Assembly: GCA_023052935.1 (NCBI GenBank)
Contig: CM041294.1
Span: 39,331,236 to 39,395,235, forward strand
Reading direction: 5' to 3'
DNA from: Piezodorus guildinii
Taxonomy: Eukaryota; Arthropoda; Insecta; Hemiptera; Pentatomidae
DNA: 64,000 nucleotides
The notes beneath the pieces are model-generated. The model ran no database searches and was not told where the DNA came from. It was given only the letters and a program-made list of their open reading frames with translations. This document shows positions 1-10,049 of the stretch, one piece after another. Each line of letters opens with the position of its first letter. Position 1 is the first letter of the stretch. A program made the translations under genes and the position numbers.

Positions 1-254
1 AAATTCAGTATCTAAGAGTAAAAAAAAAACAACAGAAATAACAAAGAATATGAATAATAATAATAAATTAACAGGTAGCTTCTAATAATAATAATTTAGA
101 AAAACAAATAAAACAAACTAGACAAAAAAATAAAATAAAATATTTATATATTCAAATATACAGGACTAATTAAAATAAAATATATAAATGTTTAAATACG
201 ATGCAAAATAAAATATAATAAATAATTGTTTTTCTCTGCTCTATTTACTGATTT

Positions 255-420
255 TTATTGAAATTAGCTAATTAATTGGAGTTATTTGAGAATTGGATAG
301 GAAAGATCTGTCAAAATTACGTTCTATACAGGTCCGAAGGTCGCGAACGAGTGTTGCAGGTGTGGACGGAGGATTTTAATGAAAATATATCTGAGATGTA
401 CGATATTTAATAGGATATCG
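255..420 (-). repeat. CR1-like LINE scrap (C-terminal RT end)
   Basis: This stretch resembles the coding end at 32492-32750: both contain the path 'ttgrgaattg..gatagga' followed by 'atacaggtc.gaagg.cgcgaacg' and 'gaggatttkaat'. It is therefore a short, internally deleted minus-strand piece of the same LINE family. No reading frame survives. The homology is judged by eye. Confidence 0.5.
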
Positions 421-1057
421 TGAGATAAATAGGAGGATGTTTTTTTTAAATAATTAGTATCCAAGCAAAGAGAGTTGAAATCAGTCAATAGCTAAGCAGA
501 GATTTATTATTTCTAAAAAGTTATAAACATCTGGTGTGTCACAATGGGTTTATGTCCTATAAAAAAAAATATATTCTTGGGCCATTAAAACAGTTCAATA
601 ACGAAAAAATAAACCTATTCATTCGTATATATACACATATTCTTTATAAGACATGTCTGCCAACGAACGAAAAAAAGCTAAAAACGTTTTAAACTAAAAG
701 GCTGGTAATGTAGAATTTTGAGAATGACATGTGACTTACGATGACAATTCAGACAAAATTCAGAAGAGACGTCTTGGAGCAAGGCCGAAAACGACGAACG
801 AATGCAATCATGGATTTGAAGTATCTTGAAACGATAACTATAACATTTTAAGAAAGTTTAACAGAGATACACTTTATTCAAGAAGTGGTGCTGCCCAACT
901 TAATTGGGTTGCTAATAACACTTTATTTTTTCCTTAATGGGCAATTTTTTATATAAATATATTAACATCTTAAAAATCTTAGCATGCAACACACATAAAA
1001 ATAGATTAATATTTTATGCTATCAATCTATTCTAAAATTCTAACATTAAAATATTGA
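421..1057. other. AT-rich non-coding stretch
   Basis: A/T-rich sequence with short homopolymer runs. No convincing reading frame, RNA gene or repeat end was recognised. Confidence 0.5.
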
Positions 1058-1111
1058 ATCGTCCGATTAGCCATAATAGCATAAAGTGACGTTAAATAAA
1101 TAAACAAACAA
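1058..1111 (+). repeat. 3' tail of SINE family S1
   Basis: The segment 'cgtccgattagccataatag' followed by 'cataaagtgacgttaaataa' matches the conserved tail of the tRNA-derived SINEs at 14157, 19696, 57293 and 60728 (minus). It ends in the same simple AAATAAATAAAC tail. The tRNA-like head is missing, so this is a 5'-truncated copy. Confidence 0.7.
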
Positions 1112-2410
1112 AATATTGTACATATTTTATCTTATATTATCCTATTGAGTGTAGGTAACGATTTTTTAAAAAAATAATTGACAAATATAATGCATTTTAA
1201 AATATTAAAATAAGGCTCAAATATACTGCTGTACCAACAAGGGAAAATAAATTTGTCACCAATTATATTGCATTATCTGCAAAATATAAACATTTTACGG
1301 GTGAGTTAAAGACATATTCTAGTTGATTAAAAGTAATTACTTGGAGCTTAACCTTTGTTAAATACAATTTTCAAATTTTATGATTTTATTTTATTAGATA
1401 GTAACATCACGCGCTTGGAATTTAATGTCTTGTTATGATAGGTGTATCGTTAACCAATTCGTAACTGTATTTTAATCCTCCGCTGATAGTTAATTAAGGT
1501 AACATCTCCATGGCTATATCCCAGCTTTTTAATATATTTAGTTTTTACTATTATTCAATCTTAAAAACTAACATTGAAAATTTTATTTTATGGTGTGATT
1601 AATCTTTTAGAGTCAGGGCTAGAATATCAATTATGCAAGTATTGACCTTATCTGATAAAAAATAATGTCCGATATAATAATGCTATCACTGATATTATAA
1701 CATTCCAATGAATAGTTTAAGACAATAGACGTTTGATTGATCCTCTTATTATAATACAAATATTTTCAGTAAAAATAAATCTCATGAAATGTTCTTTACT
1801 TGATAACTTCACGTATCTTTAAATATTTATCTAAACTGTACCTATATCCTTCTTAATGAAGATACTCAACATACGGAGACTACACCATAATGTCGGAAAA
1901 ACTCTAACTCTAAACATGACAACACTGTCACCCTTATTGAAAGGCAAGGAAGATTAAGAAGCAGGTCTTGAGTGGAGAAACTGCTGGGACTCCCCAGAGA
2001 TTTCGCAAATGGAAATGAGGTCAATGTTTTTTTTTTTAATCTTTCCATAAATAGGTTAAAATGAGTGATATACTTCAGCATATGGCTAATTGAATGAACA
2101 GTAAAATTTAAAAAAAAATGTTAAGAAATCAGCCAGTCTTCGATGGGCACAGAAATGGTATCTCAATGGTAGCTAGAATTCATAAGATCAATCCATGTTC
2201 AATCGGGAATGTATTACGGTTCCGTTTCAACAAGGTTAAAAAACCTCAGTGCTGAAATGTGTATGAAATTTTATTTCAAAAACGCACTATATATTCATGT
2301 GAGTGTGTATATATTGAAATGTTCGAGTAATCTCTAATGAGAATTGGCTGACATACACAACGGACATCAGAAACCAGGTTGTCTATGATAGAGCTTTTTC
2401 GCCCGATCGC
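1112..2410. other. AT-rich non-coding stretch
   Basis: Low-complexity A/T sequence. Short open frames occur but have no recognisable motif or protein-like composition, so no gene is called. Confidence 0.5.
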
Positions 2411-2508
2411 ATTTTTTACTGTCACTTACCTCTATATCGAATATAAAGTAAGGGAATGCACTGCGAAGGTAAATATTTTTTAATTAGATTTTTCACTAAT
2501 ATTTTACA
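2411..2508 (+). repeat. PAL900 copy I, 5' palindromic tip (left remnant)
   Basis: 'ttttttactgtcacttacc' followed by 'tctatat...aaagtaaggga' corresponds to the palindromic 5' tip of the PAL900 repeat (ACTTTCACTTAC-TATATATA-mirror) seen intact at 7714 and 15099. The rest of this copy lies beyond the Jockey insertion at 6924-7400, 7606-7713 and 8751-8855. Roughly 350 bp expected between tip and body is missing or too diverged to see. Confidence 0.5.
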
Positions 2509-2517
2509 CAAGGGTTC

Positions 2518-2529
2518 TGCGCATGCGCA
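2518..2529. promoter_or_regulatory. NRF1-type palindrome in the Jockey 5' UTR
   Basis: TGCGCATGCGCA is a perfect 12-bp palindrome matching the NRF1/Ewg consensus (YGCGCAYGCGCR). It lies about 10 bp inside the inferred 5' end of the Jockey element. Jockey-type LINEs use internal promoters, so a factor site here could act in expression. The function is inference only. Confidence 0.3.
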
Positions 2530-2844
2530 TGTGTATAGCAGTCATCTTTCAAATCGGCTCTTGGATTTCATGCTTTTTCAGTTTGAATTCTCTTCAGTGC
2601 AATCTTGAAAACATCACCAGACTACAGCATAACAACAGCAGTAAATATTGGAGCAAACAACAGTAAGTTTTGTTACAATTTACGGTGTAAAGTGAATGCT
2701 GGGTAACCTCTTCACATCAGCTGATTGCCAATAGCTCGGCAAGGCCGGGATTGGTTTTCTTTTCTTTAGTTATTGTTTTATTACCAACATCTAGTTATTT
2801 TCTTATTATCTTCTTCACATGAAATGCGATATTTTCACCAAGTG

Positions 2845-4142
2845 ATGTCCTCCAAAGCATCAACTAAAAGATCTAGATCTAGTGGTTCAATCACGTCTCC
2901 CATAAAACAAAGACCCCGCCGTGATACTAATAAAAAATTAAATCAACAAGCAACCCCTTCAGGTTCTAATACAGAATCTGAACCACAGCCTGGCACATCG
3001 TCACAGGGGATGACTGACGAATCTCCGTTTTTCAACCCAAATCCTTTTCAAATCCTACATAATGAAAAAGAAAACATGGAATCTGCTCCTACACCCAGTG
3101 AACCACGGCCTCCACCAATATTTGTCAAAAATATTAAAAATTTCCAGTTGTTATGTGCGCAATTAAACAAGATTACCGAATCCACCAGCTACTACTGTAT
3201 GAGTAGAATCAATGACACCAAAATATCACCGACCACCGCCGAGGCATATAGAAAAATTGTGAAATACCTAACTGAAACTAAAGCGGATTTTCACACTTAT
3301 CAGCTACGGCAAGAGAGAGCTCTTAGAGTTGTGATCAGAAATCTACACCCTTCAACACCAGTTGACGCTATCAAAGAAGAACTCATGGAGATGGGTTACA
3401 AAGTGCGACAAGTCACTAATGTCATAAAAGATAGAGTTCAACTGCCTCTATTCTTCGCTGACTTGGAACCATTAGCAGGAGTAAAAAAATTTATGATCTA
3501 AAAAGACTGTATTATACAAGTGTAAGAGTCGAAAAACCTTATACAAAAAGAGAAATTGTTCAGTGTTACAATTGTCAGGCGTATGGTCATACCAGAAGTT
3601 ACTGTCACCACATACCACGCTGCGTGAAATGCGGTGAACAGCACAAGTCTGTGGAATGTACAAAACCGAAGTCAACACCCGCTGTATGTGCTCATTGCCT
3701 CAAGGACCACCCGGCCAACTACAAAGGATGCCAAATCTATAAGGAGCTAAGGACCAGGTATCAAAAACCCCAAGTACTGGATGAAACAACAAGACAGGCT
3801 AGAACTAGAAGAGAACCCTCAAAATTAATCGATGCCAATGTATCATTTGCCCACTTACTTGGAGGTGGGAACCAATGTACTGAAGCAGAGGCCCTGCCGG
3901 AACTACAAAATGTACCTCAATATCCTCAATCCATTCCACAAATACCTCTTCCTCAAAACGTAATCAGACCTAAAAATCCTCATCCACAACAAATCTCTCA
4001 TATTCCCCCTCCTTCAAATGCCACAGATCTTACCAGTTTGATGACATCCTTCATTTCCGAAATCAAATCCCTTGTCATGCCCCTAATAACAATCCTCACG
4101 AATCTTGTATCAAATCTTATTCCTAACTTAAAAAATCCATAA
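2845..4142 (+). pseudogene. Jockey ORF1 (gag-like RNA-binding protein), frameshifted
   Basis: ORF1 encodes a nucleic-acid chaperone that packages LINE RNA. I prefer the ATG at 2845 (MSSKASTKRS) over the upstream 2773 ATG, because a basic, Ser/Pro-rich N-terminus follows it as usual in Jockey gag. The frame runs to a stop at 3501. Just upstream, a run of seven A's at about 3483-3489 shifts the downstream frame by -1. Reading in that frame restores DLKRLYYTSVRVEKPY and then three Cys-His knuckles: CYNCQAYGHTRSYC (CX2CX4HX4C), CVKCGEQHKSVEC and CAHCLKDHPANYKGC. The tail is Pro/Gln-rich and ends at 4142, where ORF2 begins at once (taaatg). The shift is most simply a one-base insertion, but see the finding on a slippery A-AAA-AAA heptamer. 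Confidence 0.85.
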
Positions 4143-6435
4143 ATGACCTCACCTAACTCCTTATCTATTCTCCTATGGAATGCGAATGGTGTTAGAACTC
4201 ACACTGACGAACTTACAGCCTTACTCGAAGACAAAAAAGTTGACGTTGCACTCATTACTGAAACTAGACTAACCACTAAACAGTACTTCAAAATACCTGA
4301 ATACACAACATACCGGACAGACCATCCAGACGGCAAAGCCCATGCCGGTACTGCTGTCATTGTCAACCGATCCCTCTCCCATCACTTACACCCACTTCCC
4401 GCCCACGATTTCCTACAAGCCACCTCTATTATAATCAAGACCTTTTCCTTTCCGCTAGTCATCGCATCAGCATATTGCCCTCCTAAAAATTCTATTTCTA
4501 TTACCCAATTTGGTTCCTTTCTCAACTCATTGGGGAATCACTTTATTCTGGGTGCAGACTTAAACGCGAAGCACCAACAATGGGGTTGCAGAACCACAAA
4601 TACTCGTGGACGGACATTGCAGTCTGCACTCAACTCCAGACGCCTTAATCTCCTACCTCCCGATTCCCCTACCTACTGGCCAACAGATCCTAACCGTAAT
4701 CCAGACATCCTCGACTTCTTCATCCACAGCGGATTAGGCTCCCTGAACTATTCCGTAACTCGCCTTGATGAACTATCATCTGATCATAGTCCATTAATCC
4801 TAAATGTATCCATGACTCCTATTCCGAAACCTTTCCCACCGTCATTCATCAGAGGCCCCATCAACTGGAACCTCTTCCGCGAAATCCTCACCAATGATAT
4901 CGACCTCAGAGTAACTCTCAAAACCCCTTCTGACCTTGATGATGCCGTATATTCCTTTACAATCTTGATTCAACAAGCTGCCTGGACTGCCTCCTTTCCT
5001 AAACAATCCCAAATTATTCCTTACAAATGCCATTTACCACAACACCTGACGGACCTCATCAACACCAAACGCCGAGCCAGAGCATTATGGCAACGCACCC
5101 GCCACCCAGAAGATCGCCGCTCTTATAACTTTTATTGTAGAAAATTAAAGCGGGAGTTGGCGACCTTTCGTTCCCAATCCTAAAATTCCTACCTCTCCTC
5201 TCTCTCGACTCGTGACAATTCTCTGTGGAATGTCACGAAGAGAATCCTGAATACTCACACGATTTCCCATCCTCTCCTGCGCGTTGATAGTTCCTGGGCT
5301 GCTTCTGACAAGGATAAGGCCCAGGAATTTGCACAGCACCTTTCCAAAGTTTTCACTCCTAATCCTGAGTTGAATCCAAACCATACTTCAACAGTTGAAC
5401 AGTTCCTTACTTCGCCAATACCACTCTCCTTACCTCCTAAAGCAGTTAATCCCTCTGAGGTCAAATATCTTCTTAAAAAGCTTCCTCTCCGTAAATCCCC
5501 TGGATATGATCTCCTTACGCCTCAGATCTTAAGACAACTTCCACAGAAAGCCATAACATTCCTTACATATCTTTATAACAGTATCCTACGCACTACCTAT
5601 TTTCCTCTCTTATGGAAACATTCAACTATCATCCTTTTCCTGAAACCAGGCAAACCTTCCAACAGCACGTCATCTTACAGACCTATTAGCCTACTTCCGA
5701 TCCTCTCAAAAATTTTCGAAAAGCTCCTACTAAAACGAATCCTAGATAAATTTAAAAATTTTCCTTCGCATCAGTTTGGATTTCGTTCTCAACATTCCAC
5801 AGTTCAGCAAGGACTCCGAGTTGTGGATCACATTTCCTCTGCCCTTGAGTGCAAGGAGTATTGTTCGGGTGCCTTTCTGGACATAGCTCAAGCTTTTGAC
5901 CGGGTGTGGCACCCGGGATTGCTCTTTAAGCTCAAACTCCATTTACCTCAATCCTTATAATACCTAATCCTCCGATCCTATTTATCAAACCGCTCCTTCC
6001 GAGTTCGCTGTGGTTCCGAATTTTCCAAACATTATACTGTTGAGGCCGGTGTTCCTCAAGGCAGCGCCGAACAGAAAATCTCATCTTACAGTCGACAACA
6101 AATTACTAATATATAAGACAGTACTGAAACCTATATGGACCTACGGACTTGAACTATGGGGAACAACTAAACATTCTAACATCAAACGTATCCAATCCTT
6201 CCAATCCAAAGTCCTCCGAACAATAGTTAATGCTCCTTATTACGTTACCAACTGTACCCTACACCATGACCTTAATATTTCATATATTTTAGACCTGGTA
6301 CCATCCAAATTCTCCAAATTCCATCAGAACCTTCTTCATCATCCTAATCCTCTTGCTCAATCGCTTTCCAGCTTCACCCATCCCTACAATCCTCCTCGAA
6401 GATTGAAACGGCAGTGGCCCCGCGACGTTTTGTAA
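4143..6435 (+). pseudogene. Jockey ORF2 (AP endonuclease + reverse transcriptase), broken
   Basis: ORF2 would nick target DNA and reverse-transcribe the LINE RNA. The endonuclease is open from 4143 to 5183, with N13/N15 in LLWNANG, E40 in LITETRL, D139/N141 in GADLNAKH, and S213-D214-H215 in ELSSDHSPL. A stop at 5181-5183 and a frame change lead to the RT segment at 5370-5960 (KSPGYDLLTPQIL, SSYRPISLLPILSKIFEKLL, FLDIAQAFDRVWHPGLL). A further stop comes at 5958, then GVPQGS at about 6050. At about 6065 the sequence jumps, out of frame, to the thumb/C-terminal part (YKTVLKPIWTYGLELWG ... RRLKRQWPRDVL) ending at 6435. The catalytic YxDD block is absent. The ATG at 4143 abuts the ORF1 stop, suggesting termination-reinitiation. 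Confidence 0.85.
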
Positions 6436-6877
6436 ACATTTATCTGGAGTTCTGACACTGGTCAGATCCTCCACTCATGTACTGTATGTTTGTGGCTATT
6501 CCGCTCTGGCTCGGCCTCCACTGGCATACACCAGTGAAGCGCTGAGTGGGAGGCGCGGGGATCTCTTGGATTCCGCTTCTCCCCCCACTTGTGGGGGGAG
6601 CAGCCGAGTCTAGGGTTCCTTTGGCTGATTGTGTATATTGTATATAGTTAAGTATGCTTGTATGATTTTTATTTATTTCCCAACTTGTATTTATCTCTAC
6701 TACAGGTTGTTGTTTTGATTTGTTTCTTGTTGCTTTTTTTTTGTATATATATTTGAATTTATTTATTTCCGATTTTATGTAAATTGACTTTATCATTATT
6801 GGCTGTATATATTGTATGAATGTGTACTACATCTCTATTACTACTGTTCATTATGCAACAAATTGTAATATTTCTCA

Positions 6878-6922
<45 letters not shown>

Positions 6923-6923
6923 T
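6436..6923 (+). other. Jockey 3' UTR and poly(A) tail
   Basis: This non-coding tail contains a perfect 10-bp hairpin at 6579-6600 (CTCCCCCCAC-TT-GTGGGGGGAG), a polyadenylation signal at 6877-6882 and a poly(A) followed by a short TA run. In target-primed LINE retrotransposition the 3' end is what the reverse transcriptase recognises. Whether this hairpin plays that part is unknown. Confidence 0.7.
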
Positions 6924-7404
6924 ATATTTTACAAGTGTATATTCCTGAGATGTTATGGCAACTTTTTTCAACAAAACGGCGGCCTTAACGATTCTAATTA
7001 AACTTGGTTATATCGATGTACAATTTTATGGGATTTAATATAAAATAGGTTTTCATCTCATTGAAATAGTCTGACAAGGCTTAAATGTAGATACCTGAAA
7101 ATTTTCTTCTTCTGAAGTACCTTTAATTTTGCACATTCCAAAAAATTATCTTGTTAGTATTGATAAAAAACGGGTAAATAAATCTATAAGTTACACTTAT
7201 ACACTTTATTAACAAAATGGCGCTTCCCCACCTTAATTGAGTTGCTATAACACAGCATACAAACTTTTTCTTATAGGACTGTTTGTAAGATTAAATGTTA
7301 AGAAAAGAGGAAAAGATAAAAGTTTTTTTGTTTTTTTTGTAATTTAAGGTTTTTTAACTTAAGCAAAGTAATACTAATTTATAATATAAAGTTGAAAAGA
7401 TAAA
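6924..7404 (+). repeat. PAL900 copy I, body (right of the Jockey)
   Basis: From 6924 the text follows the PAL900 body: 'gatgttatggcaactttttt', '.cgattctaattaaactt', 'gtctgacaaggcttaaatg', 'gtacctttaattttg', then the T-rich 'gtaatttaaggtttttta'. It is the diverged continuation of the tip at 2411-2508. At about 7405 it is broken by a foreign GC-richer segment. Confidence 0.6.
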
Positions 7405-7605
7405 AAAAGAAACATATCATTTCCCCCTCTCCCCCTCCCCCTCCGGGGCCATTATTGCTTCATTGTTCTGACGCTCTTCTTCAAACAACCTGAGGAATGC
7501 CTATAATTTAGGCCGAAAAGTCGGCATCAGTAAATTACGTTTACACTTAACTGTTTGTTCTTTTGGAATGTACCCTGAACAAACTTCTCCCACGAAACTA
7601 TTATT
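7405..7605 (+). repeat. Fragment with hammerhead-like core, inserted in PAL900
   Basis: A C-rich lead ('ccccctctccccctcccc') precedes CTGAGGA at 7490-7496, a short stem GCCTA/TAGGC, and CGAAAA at 7514-7519. The same CTGA-NGA / stem / CGAAA layout occurs at 8644-8673, at 44480-44511 (inside a Penelope-like fragment) and at 56340-56367. The PAL900 copy resumes at about 7606, so this is an insertion. Its assignment to a Penelope-like element is inference. Confidence 0.45.
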
Positions 7606-7713
7606 TTACACAAAAATTTGTAAAAGGTAATGGAGTGTGATGAAAAGTGGATAAAACTAAGTTATTATATGGTAATAATATAATATTTAATAAAACACAG
7701 GTATCTATATTTT
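7606..7713 (+). repeat. PAL900 copy I, third segment
   Basis: 'gtaaaaggtaatggagtgtg' followed by 'atgaaaagtggataaaacta' parallels 'ttaaaagttaatagagaggg' plus 'atgaaaagaagataaaacta' in copy A (8391-8435), continuing to 'taataaaacacag'. It is cut at 7713 by insertion of copy A. Confidence 0.6.
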
Positions 7714-8608
7714 TACTTTCACTTACTATATATAGTAATGGAAAGTATTGCGATCGTGAACATTTTCGAATTCCAGTTTTCAACGGAAATACACATTTTA
7801 GGGTACCCTGAGTCCAAATAACCAAGTCCCGCAAAAAGGTCTGTGTGTGTGTGGTAACACCCGGGCGGAAACGGTAAGTCCTATGAACCTGAAATTTCAT
7901 ATTTAAGACAAATATACGTCCGAGACGTTACAAAACCTTTTTCATCAAAATGACCTTTCAGAAGAGCCACTTTATCCCAGGCATTATGCACCTTTTTTCG
8001 GTTTTCTCGAAAACGGTTCCGACGATTTTGATTAAACTCGCTATATCGATGTAAAATTAAGTGGGCTTTAATATAATTTAGGTTTCATTCGGATTAAAAT
8101 GGTCTGACAGGGCTTAAATGCCGATATTTTAAATTTTCTTTCTCTAAAGTACCTTTAATTTTGTTGATTCTATAAAAATAACTATGTTATCTTGTTACCA
8201 CTGATGAAAAACAGGTAAATATACGAATAAAATGAATTCGATACCCAACTAAAGGGGAAAAAATAAAAAAATATGTTTTTAATGCAATTTTTTGTTTTTG
8301 GACATAAGAGCAGTAATATACTTACATGTATGATATACCGTTGGAAAGCTAAAGATTTTAGAAAAAAATACTATCTTATACTCAAGCTTTTAAAAGTTAA
8401 TAGAGAGGGATGAAAAGAAGATAAAACTAACTGATTATTTTAGATAATAATATAATAGATATTTTAATAAAACAGATGTTTATATAGAAATTCGATTTAA
8501 TTAATTCTTTAATAGTTTTACTCATTTTCATATCTAACTGTATTTTAAAATTCTTTCATTGATTTTAAAAACTGAGGTAAGTGAAAGTCGTGTGTTGCCC
8601 GCACTAGA
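7714..8608 (+). repeat. PAL900 copy A (complete, ~895 bp)
   Basis: This is a full-length reference copy of the window's commonest repeat. It begins TACTTTCACTTAC-TATATATAG with a mirrored arm (palindromic tip). It runs through 'gcgatcgtgaacattttcg', 'caacggaaatacac', a GT run, 'ggttccgacgattttgatta' and 'gtctgacagggcttaaatgc'. It ends GGTAAGTGAAAGTCGTGTG TTGCCCGCAC next to ATTTTT. The terminal ACTTTCACTTAC / GTAAGTGAAAGT gives a 12-bp inverted match. No protein frame is conserved between copies, so it looks like a non-autonomous DNA element. AT-rich ATTTTT on both sides may be the target duplication. Confidence 0.75.
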
Positions 8609-8750
8609 TTTTTAAACTAGTTTCCGTTCGCCTACATTACGGCCTGATGATAACCCACAATGGGGGTCGAAACTTTGGCTGGAAATAAATGGTTGAAACA
8701 GCATAATTGTTTCATACACTGACCGCCACCCGGACTAATTCCTTCTAGTT
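8609..8750 (-). repeat. TIR element fragment with hammerhead-like motif
   Basis: The right half of this segment (to 'ccggactaattccttctag') is the reverse complement of the left half of the 175-bp element at 56262-56436. It shares 'gtttcaaccatttatt', the GAAAC/CTGATGA core (8644-8673 on the + strand) and the terminal repeat. It sits directly after PAL900 copy A and before the end of copy I. Confidence 0.55.
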
Positions 8751-8855
8751 ATGTAATATATCATTAAACTTTTGCCATTTATAATTTCATTTAAAAGTCT
8801 TTAAATTGATTTAAAAAATGGTAGGAAGTGCAACTCGTGTGTTGCGCGGACATTT
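8751..8855 (+). repeat. PAL900 copy I, 3' end
   Basis: 'taaattgatttaaaaaatgg' followed by 'taggaagtgcaactcgtgtg' and 'ttgcgcggac' matches the PAL900 3' terminus (GGTAAGTGAAAGTCGTGTG TTGCCCGCAC). It closes the old copy whose other parts start at 2411, so the whole nest spans about 6.4 kb. Confidence 0.55.
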
Positions 8856-9156
8856 TTTTTTTTTTTTAAACACTAAATCAGAAAACATTTTTAAAACGCG
8901 TAAGCTCCCCTTTCGGTGACAGTGCCATCGGCTACTACTGACCGATACAGGCCCTCCCACTTCCACTCCAATGCACCCATGGTTTAATCCCCCTTCCATT
9001 TTTAATTAATATATCTATCCCCACCCCTCTTGGGAAAAGTCAGGCAACTACAGCCTCCCTCGAGGGAGCATTCATTATCCTAAGTGAGGCCATTAGTTGG
9101 GGTCTTGCAGGGACGCACTCTTGCCCTGTTAATTGTTCCTCTCCACCCCTCCGAAT
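8856..9156. other. Poly(T) run and moderately GC-rich non-coding sequence
   Basis: After a T run, the sequence turns unusually GC-rich for this window (for example 'cagcctccctcgagggagc' near 9050). The open frames present are short and unrecognised. Confidence 0.4.
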
Positions 9157-9412
9157 CTAACGCACTCTGGAGGGAATTTGTTCGAAACTCTCGTCTCTAT
9201 AGCGAGGGGACAATGGCAGGAAATAATGCTTTTCGTCTCGCTGGTCCTTTCGGATGAAGGCACCAGTGTTGGTAGACATTATTTCTTCCCCCGATTTGCC
9301 TAATAGGAGAATTTGATTCAGGGGGAGAACAAAGCCAAGGTAGGTTGCCTGGAATGCAGGATGAGGTCTTAGTGCTCTGTAAATTGTTTGAATCATTTCA
9401 AAGACTTCATCC
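9157..9412 (-). other. Candidate host exon, unrecognised
   Basis: The minus strand is open for about 85 codons and reads like protein (DEVFEMIQTIYRALRPHPAF, ATYLGFVLPLNQILLLGKSG, STNTGAFIRKDQRDEKHYFL, PLSPRYRDESFEQIPSRVR, stop at 9157-9159). A plausible splice acceptor (ctctatgcag) lies just before the GAT GAA GTC at about 9412. Base composition is much closer to coding than the flanks. I do not recognise a family, and no second exon was identified, so a decayed gene fragment or an unknown transposon protein is equally possible. Confidence 0.35.
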
Positions 9413-9420
9413 CTGCATAG

Positions 9421-9984
9421 AGTTCCGCATTAGTAGAGGAAATTTATTTATTTTGATTAAATTTTCAATTAAAGTCTAGCTCAAATTAGACCCTAATACT
9501 CAAGACATTTATACACAACACATACAGTTAAGGCTTGGTTAACTTAGTACTGAATATATCCTGAGTTATACAATACTAGAACCATATAATATTAAACCAT
9601 TGCAATTCTCGTAGTAAAAAAAGTGACAGGAAGTAATACAGGAAAAAAAAAAGTAAATAATATATAAATTAATTTATATATTTTATTGAAATAAAAAAGC
9701 ATACGAATAGTTTCTTTTTTTGATTAGACAGTGAGAGTGAAATGCATGTGTTGTCTAAATCGAAAGCTGAAGCAAAAAACAATTACATATCTTCTGCTTA
9801 TAAAAGTAAAAACCTTTACTATAGCTAATGTTTTTAAAATATGTCCACACCTGGATGGAGGCTAATATTTATGGTTTTACTAATCGGAAAATGAAAACTA
9901 AAATATACGTCATAATACATAAAGAATCGCTTGAGAAATAATTGATCAAATTATTATTATTTAATTTATTCTTGGAGTATGTTT

Positions 9985-10033
<49 letters not shown>

Positions 10034-10049
10034 TTTTTTTTAATTTAAC
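9421..10049. other. AT-rich stretch ending in a (TA)n tract
   Basis: There is no recognisable gene here. A TA dinucleotide repeat runs from about 9988 to 10030, followed by a T run that may be the reverse-oriented poly(A) tail of the LINE scrap at 10050-10400. Confidence 0.5.

Larger units (their letters stand above)
2509..6923 (+). mobile_element. Jockey-clade LINE, near full length, defective
   Basis: This non-LTR retrotransposon has a 5' UTR, a gag-like ORF1, an ORF2 (endonuclease plus reverse transcriptase), a 3' UTR with AATAAA at 6877-6882 and a poly(A) of about 38 nt from 6880. A candidate 10-bp target duplication, ATATTTTACA, flanks it (2499-2508 and 6924-6933), which places the 5' end near 2509. 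The flanks on both sides resemble one PAL900 copy, so the element landed inside it. ORF1 and ORF2 each carry frameshifts, and an internal deletion near 6065 removes the YxDD part of the reverse transcriptase, so the copy cannot move by itself. C-terminal ends of the same or sister families recur at 35345, 41795, 43264, 50029, 52630, 52850 and 55990. Confidence 0.85.

Noticed and set aside
7601..7900. 99-codon minus-strand frame
   Set aside because: It spans the junction of two PAL900 copies and is not conserved in other copies.
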